The notes below the pieces were generated by a model. The model was not told the DNA's origin, did not search any database, and worked only from the letters and a program-made list of their open reading frames with translations. This document shows, piece by piece, positions 9,747-17,075 of a stretch of 64,000 bases of DNA (the stretch's first letter is position 1; every line of letters starts with the position of its first letter). The DNA is from Paracoccaceae bacterium (GTDB lineage: Bacteria > Pseudomonadota > Alphaproteobacteria > Rhodobacterales > Rhodobacteraceae). The stretch is taken from positions 301,398-365,397 of the forward strand of contig JACONK010000037.1 of assembly GCA_014323795.1 (NCBI GenBank), written 5' to 3'. A program made the position numbers and the translations under genes.

Positions 9747-10097
9747 GGTCTGTTCTCCTTGTGTTACGGCCAGAAATTTGGCCGCCATGTATAGCGTTAC
9801 ATGACACGGAATCAGCACCAGGGGTCCGGAGTCAATAGAATTTTTTACCTTTGAAACGCAGGGTTGGCCTGGCGGACAACACGAACCGGCCGGATCATCG
9901 GGTTGATTGTGGCACTGCCGCGCATGTAGAAATGAAGGTGGTCCGGATGCCGCCTGCCTGTAATGCCCGACGGGGACAGTCGTGTGTGGCGCGGAAGGCA
10001 CCCCTCTCCCGCCACAACCGGTGCGTTGCGCTACGTTGGGAAAGGGCATCCATCAGGAGTATTTGCAGCGGCAGGCCAGCGTTGAAGTCGCGGTCTG
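9747..10097. promoter_or_regulatory. Intergenic region between the Rid-family gene and the importer
   Basis: There are 351 bp with no supported gene. The part next to the binding-protein start is relatively A+T-rich and probably holds the promoter of the importer operon on the minus strand, but I could not pick out a convincing -35/-10 pair. TGTGGC words sit at 9909, 9985 and (inverted) 10011. Confidence 0.35.
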
Positions 10098-10511
10098 TCA
10101 GGCGATTCCGGGGATATTTCCCTCACCGTCATGGATCACTGCATCCACGTCAATTTCCACAACCATGCCCGGTTGGCTTAGCCCGGCAGTTACGCCTGTC
10201 AGAACCGGCGCGATGCCTTTGAAAATCTCGCCATGGGCGCGGATGAACCCATGCGCGTCGGCATCTTCGGTCAGGTAAGCGCGGACCCGGCAGACGTGGC
10301 GCAGCTCTGCGCCGACGTCTTTGAGTGCCTGTTCGATCCTGTCGAGGATGTAGCGGGTCTGCGCGTAAGCATTGCCGGGTGCGTGCAGTCTGCCCGACGG
10401 TTCGATGGCCGTGGTTCCTGCAACCCAGACGAAGGGGCCCACGCGCCTGGCGCGGGCGTAGCTGCCGATTTCCTCAAACCGCCCGCCGCCCGCTGCCGTG
10501 CGCACACCCAT
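10098..10511 (-). CDS. Rid (YjgF/YER057c/UK114) family protein
   Basis: A 137-residue protein of the Rid family. These are trimers that hydrolyse reactive imines and enamines released by amine-oxidising or PLP enzymes. The family elements VWVAGTTA, AYAQTRYILDRIEQAL and the C-terminal PGMVVEIDVDAVI are visible. The arginine that RidA uses for deamination (the A-R-L motif before the last strand) appears as A-G-L here, so this is a divergent subgroup and imine deaminase activity is not assured. It starts 2 bp after the malate dehydrogenase stop and is the last gene of the microcompartment operon, which fits a role in clearing an imine intermediate. Confidence 0.88.
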   Translation of the reverse strand: MGVRTAAGGGRFEEIGSYARARRVGPFVWVAGTTAIEPSGRLHAPGNAYAQTRYILDRIEQALKDVGAELRHVCRVRAYLTEDADAHGFIRAHGEIFKGIAPVLTGVTAGLSQPGMVVEIDVDAVIHDGEGNIPGIA

Positions 10512-10513
10512 GT

Positions 10514-11692
10514 CTAGATTTCCAGCCGTGTGCGGACCGCCGCCGCCGCGGCGTGCAGTGCTTTCGTTTCAGCCGGCGTCAGGCGCATTTCTTCTACAGA
10601 CAGCAGGCCGGACATACCGAGATTTGCAGGCATCCCGAGCACGACATCCCTGATGCCGTATTCACCGTTCAGCATCACGCTTACCGGTACCGGCCCCTGC
10701 CGTGCGCCACGCATGTAATCAAGCAGCTCCACCGCGGCATGGGCAGGCGCGATAGTGGCCGACCCGCGCTTCTTCAGGGCCACAACCTGCCCGCCGCCGA
10801 TGACGGCCTCCTTCACGCAGGCATCGATCTGATCTTGCGGGAGCCATACATCCAGGGGGCGTCCCCTGATCCGTGCGCGTGAGGTTATCGGCACCATCTC
10901 ATCCCCGTGGCTGCCCAGCGTGATCGCCTGCACATCCGCAGGTGTCACCCCCGCCGCTGCGGCAAGGGCGGTGCGGAAACGACCGGAATCGAGCGTCCCG
11001 GCCATGCCCAGCACCCGTCCATGCGGAAAACCCGTGGCGCGCAGCATTTTCACCGTCATTTCATCGAGCGGGTTGGTCACCACGATCACTACGGCATCCG
11101 GTGCCTGCGTACGAATTGCTTCCGCCGCCTGGCCGATGACACGCCCGTTCACATTGATCAGGTCTGCCCGTGTCATGCCCGGGCGGCGCGCCTGCCCGGC
11201 GGTCACAACCACCACGTCTGCCCCGGCGACAAGCGACAGATCCTCCCCGCCGTTGCATCGCGTCCCCACACCGGTGATGCCCGCGGTGTGATTCAGATCC
11301 ATAGCTGTCGCGGCAGCCAGGCCGGGTGCGATGTCAATCAGCATGATTTCGTCCGCCAGATGCGCCGTAGCCACCAGATGCGCCACGTTGCTGCCCACAC
11401 CTCCTGCCCCGACACAGGCGATTTTGGTGAACCGCCGCCCCCGGTGGTGCGGGCCCTTGCCTGGTGCGACCCAGCGGGCGGACCGCTTGTACAAAACCCG
11501 CCGTGCCGCCGTCGGCCCGTCGGTTTTGACCGGTGCAGGTTTTTCAATCGGCCCGTCCGCCAGCAGGATCCCAAGCCGCAACGCGGTCTCCCGTGCCAGG
11601 CTGGTGACAATATCCCCCGGCAGCACCTCAAGGACGACGCGCCCGCGCCGACGGGCATCTTCAATCACCTCCCCGCCGATGACCCGGCCCAT
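10514..11692 (-). CDS. Microcompartment-associated malate dehydrogenase with N-terminal extension
   Basis: A 392-residue protein. Residues about 87-392 are an LDH/MDH-type dehydrogenase: the NAD site is CVGAGGVGSN, the mobile-loop motif is ARRPGMTR (Arg at the specificity position favours oxaloacetate/malate over pyruvate/lactate), and the catalytic motifs are LDSGRFR and the His in GSHGDEMVP. The first roughly 80 residues are extra and contain 'LPGDIVTSLARETALRLGI', reminiscent of the TPxARxxA segments in other microcompartment proteins such as EutT. This may be a targeting or assembly segment. The start overlaps the BMC-T stop by 1 bp. In this operon it could replace the usual alcohol dehydrogenase for NAD+ recycling; that is inference. 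Confidence 0.85.
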   Translation of the reverse strand: MGRVIGGEVIEDARRRGRVVLEVLPGDIVTSLARETALRLGILLADGPIEKPAPVKTDGPTAARRVLYKRSARWVAPGKGPHHRGRRFTKIACVGAGGVGSNVAHLVATAHLADEIMLIDIAPGLAAATAMDLNHTAGITGVGTRCNGGEDLSLVAGADVVVVTAGQARRPGMTRADLINVNGRVIGQAAEAIRTQAPDAVVIVVTNPLDEMTVKMLRATGFPHGRVLGMAGTLDSGRFRTALAAAAGVTPADVQAITLGSHGDEMVPITSRARIRGRPLDVWLPQDQIDACVKEAVIGGGQVVALKKRGSATIAPAHAAVELLDYMRGARQGPVPVSVMLNGEYGIRDVVLGMPANLGMSGLLSVEEMRLTPAETKALHAAAAAVRTRLEI

Positions 11693-12315
11693 CAGGCGGG
11701 TCGGCCTTCCACCGCTTTAATGGCAGAGACCGCAGCGGCCACGGCCTGTTTGACAGAATTCTCTGACCCGGCGATGAAGAGTCGCCCAAAACGGCCCACA
11801 GCCCGGATTTCGACCATGTCGACCTCTGCCGCCTTTTCCGCTTCATTGGCGGCAATCGAAATATAGGCCGCTGGCATACATTCGATGATCCCCAGCGTCT
11901 GCCCCGGGATCACTAACGAACCTTTGCGCCATTTGTTCAGCAGCTGCGCCTGGTAAGGCTCGACCGAGGTGATGATCTGTGTCGAGGCAATCGACGGCTT
12001 CAGCCGATCCGTCAGCTGCGCACCCAGATCCGCGAGGATCGCCTCGCGAGCCATGGTGACCTCCGCATTCGAAGGCGAGCGAAGGATGAAAAAGCCGAAC
12101 TCCCGCTCCACCAGTTGCGTCGTCGCCTCCACGCCGGAGGCCTTCAGTGCCCGATCAATCAGTCCGAACACCCCGTTGCCGGGGGCGAACTCGCCGATCA
12201 GTACCGTGTCTCCGGACAGGGGAACAGAGCCTTGCACGGTAGCCCCGTTGTAGGCAGCAAACTTCGGCTGCAGGTTGTCAATCTGCATCAGCGCACGGAT
12301 GGTTATGTCAGCCAT
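11692..12315 (-). CDS. BMC-T tandem-domain shell protein
   Basis: A 207-residue protein made of two BMC folds in tandem (about 1-105 and 115-207). Such proteins form pseudohexameric trimers in microcompartment shells and often carry a gated central pore. The second domain shows the classic 'GIIECMPAAYISIAANEAEKAA' start and the ending 'SVKQAVAAAVSAI'. The first is more divergent. The start at 12315 follows AAAGGACG; a start seven codons upstream is less likely. It lies between the acylating aldehyde dehydrogenase and malate dehydrogenase genes, so shell and cargo are co-transcribed. Larger cofactors or CoA are plausible pore cargoes, by analogy with other BMC-T proteins. Confidence 0.9.
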   Translation of the reverse strand: MADITIRALMQIDNLQPKFAAYNGATVQGSVPLSGDTVLIGEFAPGNGVFGLIDRALKASGVEATTQLVEREFGFFILRSPSNAEVTMAREAILADLGAQLTDRLKPSIASTQIITSVEPYQAQLLNKWRKGSLVIPGQTLGIIECMPAAYISIAANEAEKAAEVDMVEIRAVGRFGRLFIAGSENSVKQAVAAAVSAIKAVEGRPA

Positions 12316-12399
12316 GGGCTTCGTCCTTTTTTTCATCGCGCCCTGAACCCGGGTCCGGGGGCACCGCGGAAGGGTGGCGGGACAGGCGTCCCCGCCGCC

Positions 12400-13779
12400 T
12401 TACGCGTAGTCTTCGTAAATATCGCGCCACGGCCGGTTGCCGTAGGCGACGCGTTTGATGTTGATCAGATGCAGCGCGGTCACATTGTCCGACGTAATGG
12501 AACCGGACCAGGTGCCGGTCCCCAGCATGAAGGATGGTTCCAGGTCGGTCGCGTATCCTGAACCGCCGTGGATTGCGGGCACGTTCACCAGTACGCGCCC
12601 CGTCGGCACAGTCGAAAATTTCGCAACAATTTCAGGGTCACGGGAATGGATAACCGCTGAATGGCCCCAGCCCTCAAACCGCACGACAGACTGCGCAATT
12701 TCGATCCCGTGATCCGTGTTCTTTGCCTCATAGAACGCCAGAACAGGGTTCAGCTTTTCGGCTGTCAGGGGGCGGTGCCAGCCTATCTCACTCTCTTCGC
12801 TCACCAGCACACGGGTTCTGGGCGGAATCGAAAAGCCCGCCATTTCTGCCAGCCGTTCGGGCGGCTGGCCCACGCGTTCGGGGTTCATTGCCTGCCTGCC
12901 GATAAAGATAACTCCCGCCAGCCGGTCCGCCTCCGCAGGCGTACAGAAATAGGCACCTGCCTGTTTCAGTTCCGCCCGCAGGGCAGGGGCAATTTCCGGG
13001 TCTGCGATAATCGCCTGTTCGGAGACACAAGCCGTACCCCAGTCCATAGATTTGGAGGCGATAATCATTTCTGCCACATCGCATAGATCATGACGCATGG
13101 ATTTGTGCACGTAACACGGCACATTGCCCGCCCCCACCGCCAGGGTCGGCTTTCCGGAACTATAGGCCGCCTGTACCATCGCAGTTCCTCCGGTCGCCAT
13201 AACAAGTGAAATCCGCCGGTGGCGCATCAGTGCTGTCGTGCCATGGATCGTGACCCGGTCGAGGCATTGGATCAGCCCCTTTGGTGCGCTCATCTGTTCG
13301 GCCACCCCGGCCATGATACGCACGACCTCTTTGCCCGAATTCACGCCGCGCGGGTGCGGTGCACAAACGATGGCGTTGCCGGATTTCACGGCACTCAGCA
13401 CCTTGAAGATTACGGTGGAGGTTGGGTTCGTGACCGGGATTAACGCGGCCACGACGCCCATCGGTTCCCCAAAGGCTGCAATCCTGGTGGCGTCGTCCCG
13501 CCAAAGCAGCCCCAGCGTTTTCACATCGCGCAGCCAATTCGCTGTCTCACGGGCATTCATCAGATCCTTGACCCGCTTGTCTTCCGGATTGCCGTAGCCG
13601 GTTTCCTCATGCGCTATTTGGCCGAGTCGGGCGCATTCCGGTTCAATGGCGCGGGCCATGGCTTCCACGATAGCATCCACATGGGCCGGATCCGTACCAA
13701 GAAATTCCTTATAGGCATTGAAGGCGCGTTCGGCACAGGCACGGGCGGAGGCGATTGAGAGCAGGTCAGCGTCCATCAT
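12400..13779 (-). CDS. CoA-acylating aldehyde dehydrogenase, microcompartment core enzyme
   Basis: A 459-residue enzyme of the EutE/PduP/AdhE-N class, which converts an aldehyde, NAD+ and CoA to acyl-CoA. The catalytic cysteine is Cys251 (WGTACVSEQ). Other family marks are VTNPTSTVIFKVLSAVKSGNA, HPRG, ATGGTAMVQAAYSSGKP and GAGNVPCYVHKS. Sulfoacetaldehyde dehydrogenases of the SauS type belong to the same class, so the aldehyde is not fixed by sequence. I see no obvious classic encapsulation helix of the PduP kind, although the first 18 residues could form an amphipathic helix. It overlaps the opine-dehydrogenase-like gene by 14 bp. It is the diagnostic catabolic enzyme of this microcompartment. 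Confidence 0.9.
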   Translation of the reverse strand: MMDADLLSIASARACAERAFNAYKEFLGTDPAHVDAIVEAMARAIEPECARLGQIAHEETGYGNPEDKRVKDLMNARETANWLRDVKTLGLLWRDDATRIAAFGEPMGVVAALIPVTNPTSTVIFKVLSAVKSGNAIVCAPHPRGVNSGKEVVRIMAGVAEQMSAPKGLIQCLDRVTIHGTTALMRHRRISLVMATGGTAMVQAAYSSGKPTLAVGAGNVPCYVHKSMRHDLCDVAEMIIASKSMDWGTACVSEQAIIADPEIAPALRAELKQAGAYFCTPAEADRLAGVIFIGRQAMNPERVGQPPERLAEMAGFSIPPRTRVLVSEESEIGWHRPLTAEKLNPVLAFYEAKNTDHGIEIAQSVVRFEGWGHSAVIHSRDPEIVAKFSTVPTGRVLVNVPAIHGGSGYATDLEPSFMLGTGTWSGSITSDNVTALHLINIKRVAYGNRPWRDIYEDYA

Positions 13780-14959
13780 GCCCCCCTAAGGCAAGGCGAT
13801 TTATCGCATGGCGGGCCTCTGCGGCCTTCGTTTTACGGATCCCGATCTGATCAAGCCTGCGGCCTGCGGCGGCAGCGTCGGTACCAAGCACGGCCCCGGC
13901 CAGCGTGACCATGGATTGGGTTACCGGCACGTCAATGCCGGCCAGTTCCGCAGCCGAGATAAGCGGGACGAGAGAACCGATCACCCCGCAACGCAGCAGA
14001 TCCCTGGACTCCGCCACGTCGGGTCGGCTGCGAGCCCCATCCCCGCGAGAGGCACCGGCGTGGGCGGTAATCCAGGTGTCCGTATCCGGCAGGTCACGTA
14101 CGCCGAAGGCATGGGCAACCGCCCGGCGTTCCTCCGCCAGCCGATTGATAATGCTGCGCTGTTCAGGGCCGACAAGGGTTGCAAAAGTCTGGTTTTCCGG
14201 CAGGGGTGTGCCCCCCGTCGGCACGGGCACCGCGCCCGGGCCGAGTGCCGGACCGCTCATGAAAAGTGCGGGGAATTCCACGAGTGCTGAGCCGTCGGCG
14301 AAGCCGCTCGTCACCACGCTTTCGCACGGCGTGAGGTTGAGGATTGGTGCAAGGGCTGCCAGCACATCCTGCCGCCCGCCTGGCACTGTCGCACCCGCCA
14401 CCGGGCCGCGATTGCCAAGGTGTAACAGAGAACCCTCCTGGCGATACCAGAACGGAAGGCCTTGGGCCTCTGCAATTGTCACATCCGCCGTCACCCCGCC
14501 GATGCGTAGCAGCCAGGCGGCTTCCAGTGCACCGAAGGATCGTCCCGGGGCCAGCACCAGCACCTGCCCATCGCTCAGGTGGTCGGCAAGTACCATGGCG
14601 TAGGTGCGTTGCTTGTGGATGGGTCCGGTAAGAAAAATAACCTCCGCCGTTGCCACGGCAGCGTCGATTTCCGCAGTTATATGTACGGAGGGCCCTGCAT
14701 TGCGGTCCACCTGGTAGGTGCCGACCGGGCCTGCACCGCGAAGACCGATGCCGGAACCTGCACACAGGTGTCTTAGTTCCGCCCCATAGGCAGAAAAAAG
14801 CGTGACGTCTTTTCCTTCTGCCAGCGCAAGTGCCGCGATCAGGCGCGCATCCGCACCGCCGCCGAGCACGGCAAAACGCCTGAATTTGAGCCGTGCGGGC
14901 GACGTAAGCGTACCCGCGCCTTTCGCGGCGACTTCTGCGAAGTTGGAAAAGTCAGACAT
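13766..14959 (-). CDS. Opine/octopine-dehydrogenase-like NAD(P) enzyme
   Basis: A 397-residue protein resembling the NAD/NADP octopine/nopaline dehydrogenase family. It has an N-terminal Rossmann fold (FAVLGGGADARLIAALALA, about 30-50), the VIFLTGPIHKQRTYA region, and an all-helical C-terminal domain from about residue 190. Family members make or break a secondary amine joining an amino acid to a keto acid. The expected catalytic His-Pro of the family appears here as Phe-Pro (ALVEFPALF), so the chemistry may have shifted. Inside this operon a role on an N-alkylglutamate-like secondary amine is attractive, but it is a guess. Start ATG 14959. Confidence 0.75.
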   Translation of the reverse strand: MSDFSNFAEVAAKGAGTLTSPARLKFRRFAVLGGGADARLIAALALAEGKDVTLFSAYGAELRHLCAGSGIGLRGAGPVGTYQVDRNAGPSVHITAEIDAAVATAEVIFLTGPIHKQRTYAMVLADHLSDGQVLVLAPGRSFGALEAAWLLRIGGVTADVTIAEAQGLPFWYRQEGSLLHLGNRGPVAGATVPGGRQDVLAALAPILNLTPCESVVTSGFADGSALVEFPALFMSGPALGPGAVPVPTGGTPLPENQTFATLVGPEQRSIINRLAEERRAVAHAFGVRDLPDTDTWITAHAGASRGDGARSRPDVAESRDLLRCGVIGSLVPLISAAELAGIDVPVTQSMVTLAGAVLGTDAAAAGRRLDQIGIRKTKAAEARHAINRLALGGHDGR

Positions 14960-14976
14960 GGCGTATACCCCGCGGG

Positions 14977-15051
14977 TCAGGCATGCTGCATGGCGTCAGC
15001 CTTGCGGCATGCCTGATCATGCCCGCCCGGGGGGCAGGCGCGTTTGCGCCT
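14977..15051 (-). promoter_or_regulatory. Intercistronic hairpins between BMC-H and the opine-dehydrogenase-like gene
   Basis: Two inverted repeats lie in the 151-bp gap after the BMC-H stop. One has a perfect 10-bp stem TCAGGCATGC (14977-14986) paired with GCATGCCTGA (15007-15016) around a 20-base loop. The other has a perfect 6-bp stem AGGCGC/GCGCCT (15036-15051) with a 4-base loop. No U-run follows on the minus strand, so these are not classic terminators. RNA hairpins after highly expressed shell genes can slow decay or attenuate read-through, which would give more shell protein than enzyme. This role is inferred. Confidence 0.5.
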
Positions 15052-15110
15052 CCCGTCGGTGGCGGGCGCGATGCTGATTTCCATGCATCAACACCGGACG
15101 CCATAACATG

Positions 15111-15407
15111 TTACCCCGCCAGATTTTCGATGATGGCTTCAAGCTCATCATGGGGCCGGGCGATGACGTGTACGCTGATCACGTCACCAACCTTGTTGGC
15201 TGCCGTGGCACCCGCGTCTGTCGCTGCCTTCACTGCGCCGACCTCGCCCCGCACGAGTGTGCTTACAAGCCCGCCACCCGCTTTCGTCTGACAGACGATG
15301 CTGACGCCTGCTGCCTTGACCATGGCATCTGCAGCCTCGATGGAGGCGACAAGTCCGCGTGTTTCGATCATTCCGAGGGCCGCCTGGCCTGCTGCCGGTT
15401 TTGCCAT
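15111..15407 (-). CDS. BMC-H hexameric shell protein
   Basis: A 98-residue single-domain BMC protein (CcmK/EutM/PduA family), the main hexameric tile of a microcompartment facet. The features are textbook: [20 protein letters not shown] at the start, the pore-loop region around [16 protein letters not shown], and the C-terminal [18 protein letters not shown]. It starts 6 bp after the eutN-like stop, so H and P shell genes are co-transcribed. It is the only BMC-H in the window; one hexamer, one tandem trimer and one pentamer make a minimal but complete shell set. Confidence 0.96.
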   Translation of the reverse strand: MAKPAAGQAALGMIETRGLVASIEAADAMVKAAGVSIVCQTKAGGGLVSTLVRGEVGAVKAATDAGATAANKVGDVISVHVIARPHDELEAIIENLAG

Positions 15408-15413
15408 TGGGGT

Positions 15414-15680
15414 TTACTCCTTTGTTTTACGGTTTGTATTATCCACCCGGTCCACGATCGCCACAATCGCGGCGTCGTGGGGCGCACCGGCAGTCACCTG
15501 CGGCATCCGCGCCGCACTGCCAGTGGCAATCAAAACAGTGTCTCCCGCCCCCGCCCCAACGGTATCGGCTGCCACAAATGCCTGGCCCCCATGTTCCCGG
15601 CACAGCAGAAGCTTTGTGCCGGTCAGGGCCGCGTCCTTGACTGTCGCATGGACGGAGCCTGTAACCCGTGCGAGCTTCAT
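15414..15680 (-). CDS. eutN: EutN/CcmL-type BMC-P vertex protein
   Basis: An 88-residue pentameric vertex protein (Pfam EutN_CcmL type) that closes the corners of the icosahedral shell. The family marks are MKLARVTGSVHATVK at the start, GTKLLLC, VAADTVGAGAGDTVLIATGSAAR and the ending AIVAIVDRVD. The start codon overlaps the stop of the upstream glutamine-synthetase-like gene (ATGA at 15680), which ties the ligase to the shell operon. Its presence with BMC-H and BMC-T supports a closed compartment. Confidence 0.95.
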   Translation of the reverse strand: MKLARVTGSVHATVKDAALTGTKLLLCREHGGQAFVAADTVGAGAGDTVLIATGSAARMPQVTAGAPHDAAIVAIVDRVDNTNRKTKE

Positions 15681-16975
15681 CAGAAAGTTCCCAGATAGCG
15701 CCGGGTTTCAAGCGGCGTGACCTGGGCAGAGATTAATTCCACCTCCCGCTCCGCCTGCTGGAGGTAGATTTCATAGGCAAAAGTGCCCATGACATCCTTA
15801 AGCCATTTGGATCTGCGGGCAAGATTAATTGCCGTGCCGGCGTCGGTCGGAATCGGGGTTGCATCCGCATCCTCATATCCGTTTCCGGTGGTTTCCGGCG
15901 TGGGTTCAATACCATGTTCAATCCCGTCGAGGCCCGAGGCAAGTTCGGCTGCCAGCAGGTAGTAGGGGTTTGCATCTGCCCCCGCATCGCGCTTTTCAAC
16001 GCGCACCGCATTGTCGGCACCTTCAATGATCCGCAGGCCAACTGTGCGGTTATCCACGCCCCAGGTTGTGTTGATCGGGCAGAATGTATAGGGTCGGCGG
16101 CGCCGGAATCCGTTCGGCGTCGGGCTGCCGCAGATCGCGGATTCCGCCATGCGCTTTTGCAGTCCACCCACGAAGTTTCGGCCCACTGCCGTCAGTTTGC
16201 CGCTATCGGAAAAGGCGTTCATGTCGTCTTTCCAGAGACTGTAGTGGGTATGGAATCCGTTACCCGATTCATCGGGGAACGGCTTGGCCATAAAGGTTGC
16301 CTGGTAGCCGTGGGCGTACGCCAGCTGCCTGACAAGGCTGCGGAACATGACCACGCGGTCAGCGGCCGCAAGTGCCTCGCCATAGCGGATGTTCACCTCT
16401 ACCTGACCGGCGGCATATTCCGGGTTCGATTGTTCAATCGGGATACCGCATGCGTTGATCTGGGTGCGGATCGGGCCAAGCACATGTTCAAGTTCCGCCG
16501 CACGGTCCAGTCCATAGACACTGATCCCCCGGTCCCGCGGCTGACCCGTTTCCGGGTCAAGCAGGTAGAACTCCAGTTCCGTGCCTGCCTGCACGGCGTA
16601 GCCCATGTCCGCAGCCCGTTCCACCTGCCGGATGAGCGCATTGCGCGGGTCAATCGGCACCGGCTTGTGGTCCATGCCTTCGCAACGGCCAAAACAGATT
16701 GCCACGCCGGGTTCCCACGGTGTCGTCACCGGTCTGGTGATCGGGAAGACGTGCATATCCGGGTAGCCATTGTCAAAATTCGCATACGGCGTGTCCCAGA
16801 CATCGCAGGTCATATCGATGGCGTGCGTTGCAATCGACATCGCCATGCCGTTCCTGCAGACCCTGTCCCAATGGCTCGCCGGGATACGTTTACCGCGTAA
16901 AATCCCGTTCAGATCCCCGATTCCGAGAGCGACGGTATGCGTCCCTTCAGGCAGGTTAAAGTCCTGATTTGTCAC
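15680..16975 (-). CDS. Glutamine-synthetase-family gamma-glutamyl-amine ligase
   Basis: A 431-residue member of the class-I GS superfamily. It is of the type that joins glutamate to an amine with ATP (GlnA-like, PuuA, gamma-glutamylmethylamide synthetase, IpuC) rather than the housekeeping GlnA. Visible are the N-terminal GIGDLNGILRGKRIP, the GNGFHTHYSLW loop, the FRRRRPYTFCPINTTWGVDNRTVGLR ATP-site segment and a YYLLAAELASGLDGI helix. I choose the GTG at 16975, which follows AAAGGGAAG. It is the first gene of the shell operon and is divergent from the flavoprotein. Together with glxBCD this resembles the gamma-glutamylmethylamide/N-methylglutamate route, but here in a microcompartment setting. 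Confidence 0.88.
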   Translation of the reverse strand: MTNQDFNLPEGTHTVALGIGDLNGILRGKRIPASHWDRVCRNGMAMSIATHAIDMTCDVWDTPYANFDNGYPDMHVFPITRPVTTPWEPGVAICFGRCEGMDHKPVPIDPRNALIRQVERAADMGYAVQAGTELEFYLLDPETGQPRDRGISVYGLDRAAELEHVLGPIRTQINACGIPIEQSNPEYAAGQVEVNIRYGEALAAADRVVMFRSLVRQLAYAHGYQATFMAKPFPDESGNGFHTHYSLWKDDMNAFSDSGKLTAVGRNFVGGLQKRMAESAICGSPTPNGFRRRRPYTFCPINTTWGVDNRTVGLRIIEGADNAVRVEKRDAGADANPYYLLAAELASGLDGIEHGIEPTPETTGNGYEDADATPIPTDAGTAINLARRSKWLKDVMGTFAYEIYLQQAEREVELISAQVTPLETRRYLGTF

Positions 16976-17075
16976 GTTTTCTTCCCTTTGTCCGGGGTAT
17001 CCCACGGGCCTTGTGCAGTGACTGCATACCGTATAACATACTCATGGATACAGCCCCCGGCAAGGATTTTCTGTC
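16976..17075. promoter_or_regulatory. Divergent promoter region, ligase/shell operon and flavoprotein
   Basis: 100 bp separate the minus-strand ligase-shell operon from the plus-strand flavoprotein gene, so both promoters and probably a shared regulator site lie here. A candidate plus-strand pair is TTGTGC (17011-17016) and TATAAC (17032-17037) with a short 15-bp spacer. No regulator gene is adjacent. The arrangement suggests coordinated control of ligation and oxidation steps. Confidence 0.45.

Noticed and set aside
10098..17005. Reading the BMC cluster as a carboxysome, EUT or PDU locus
   Set aside because: No RuBisCO, carbonic anhydrase, ethanolamine ammonia-lyase or diol dehydratase genes are present.
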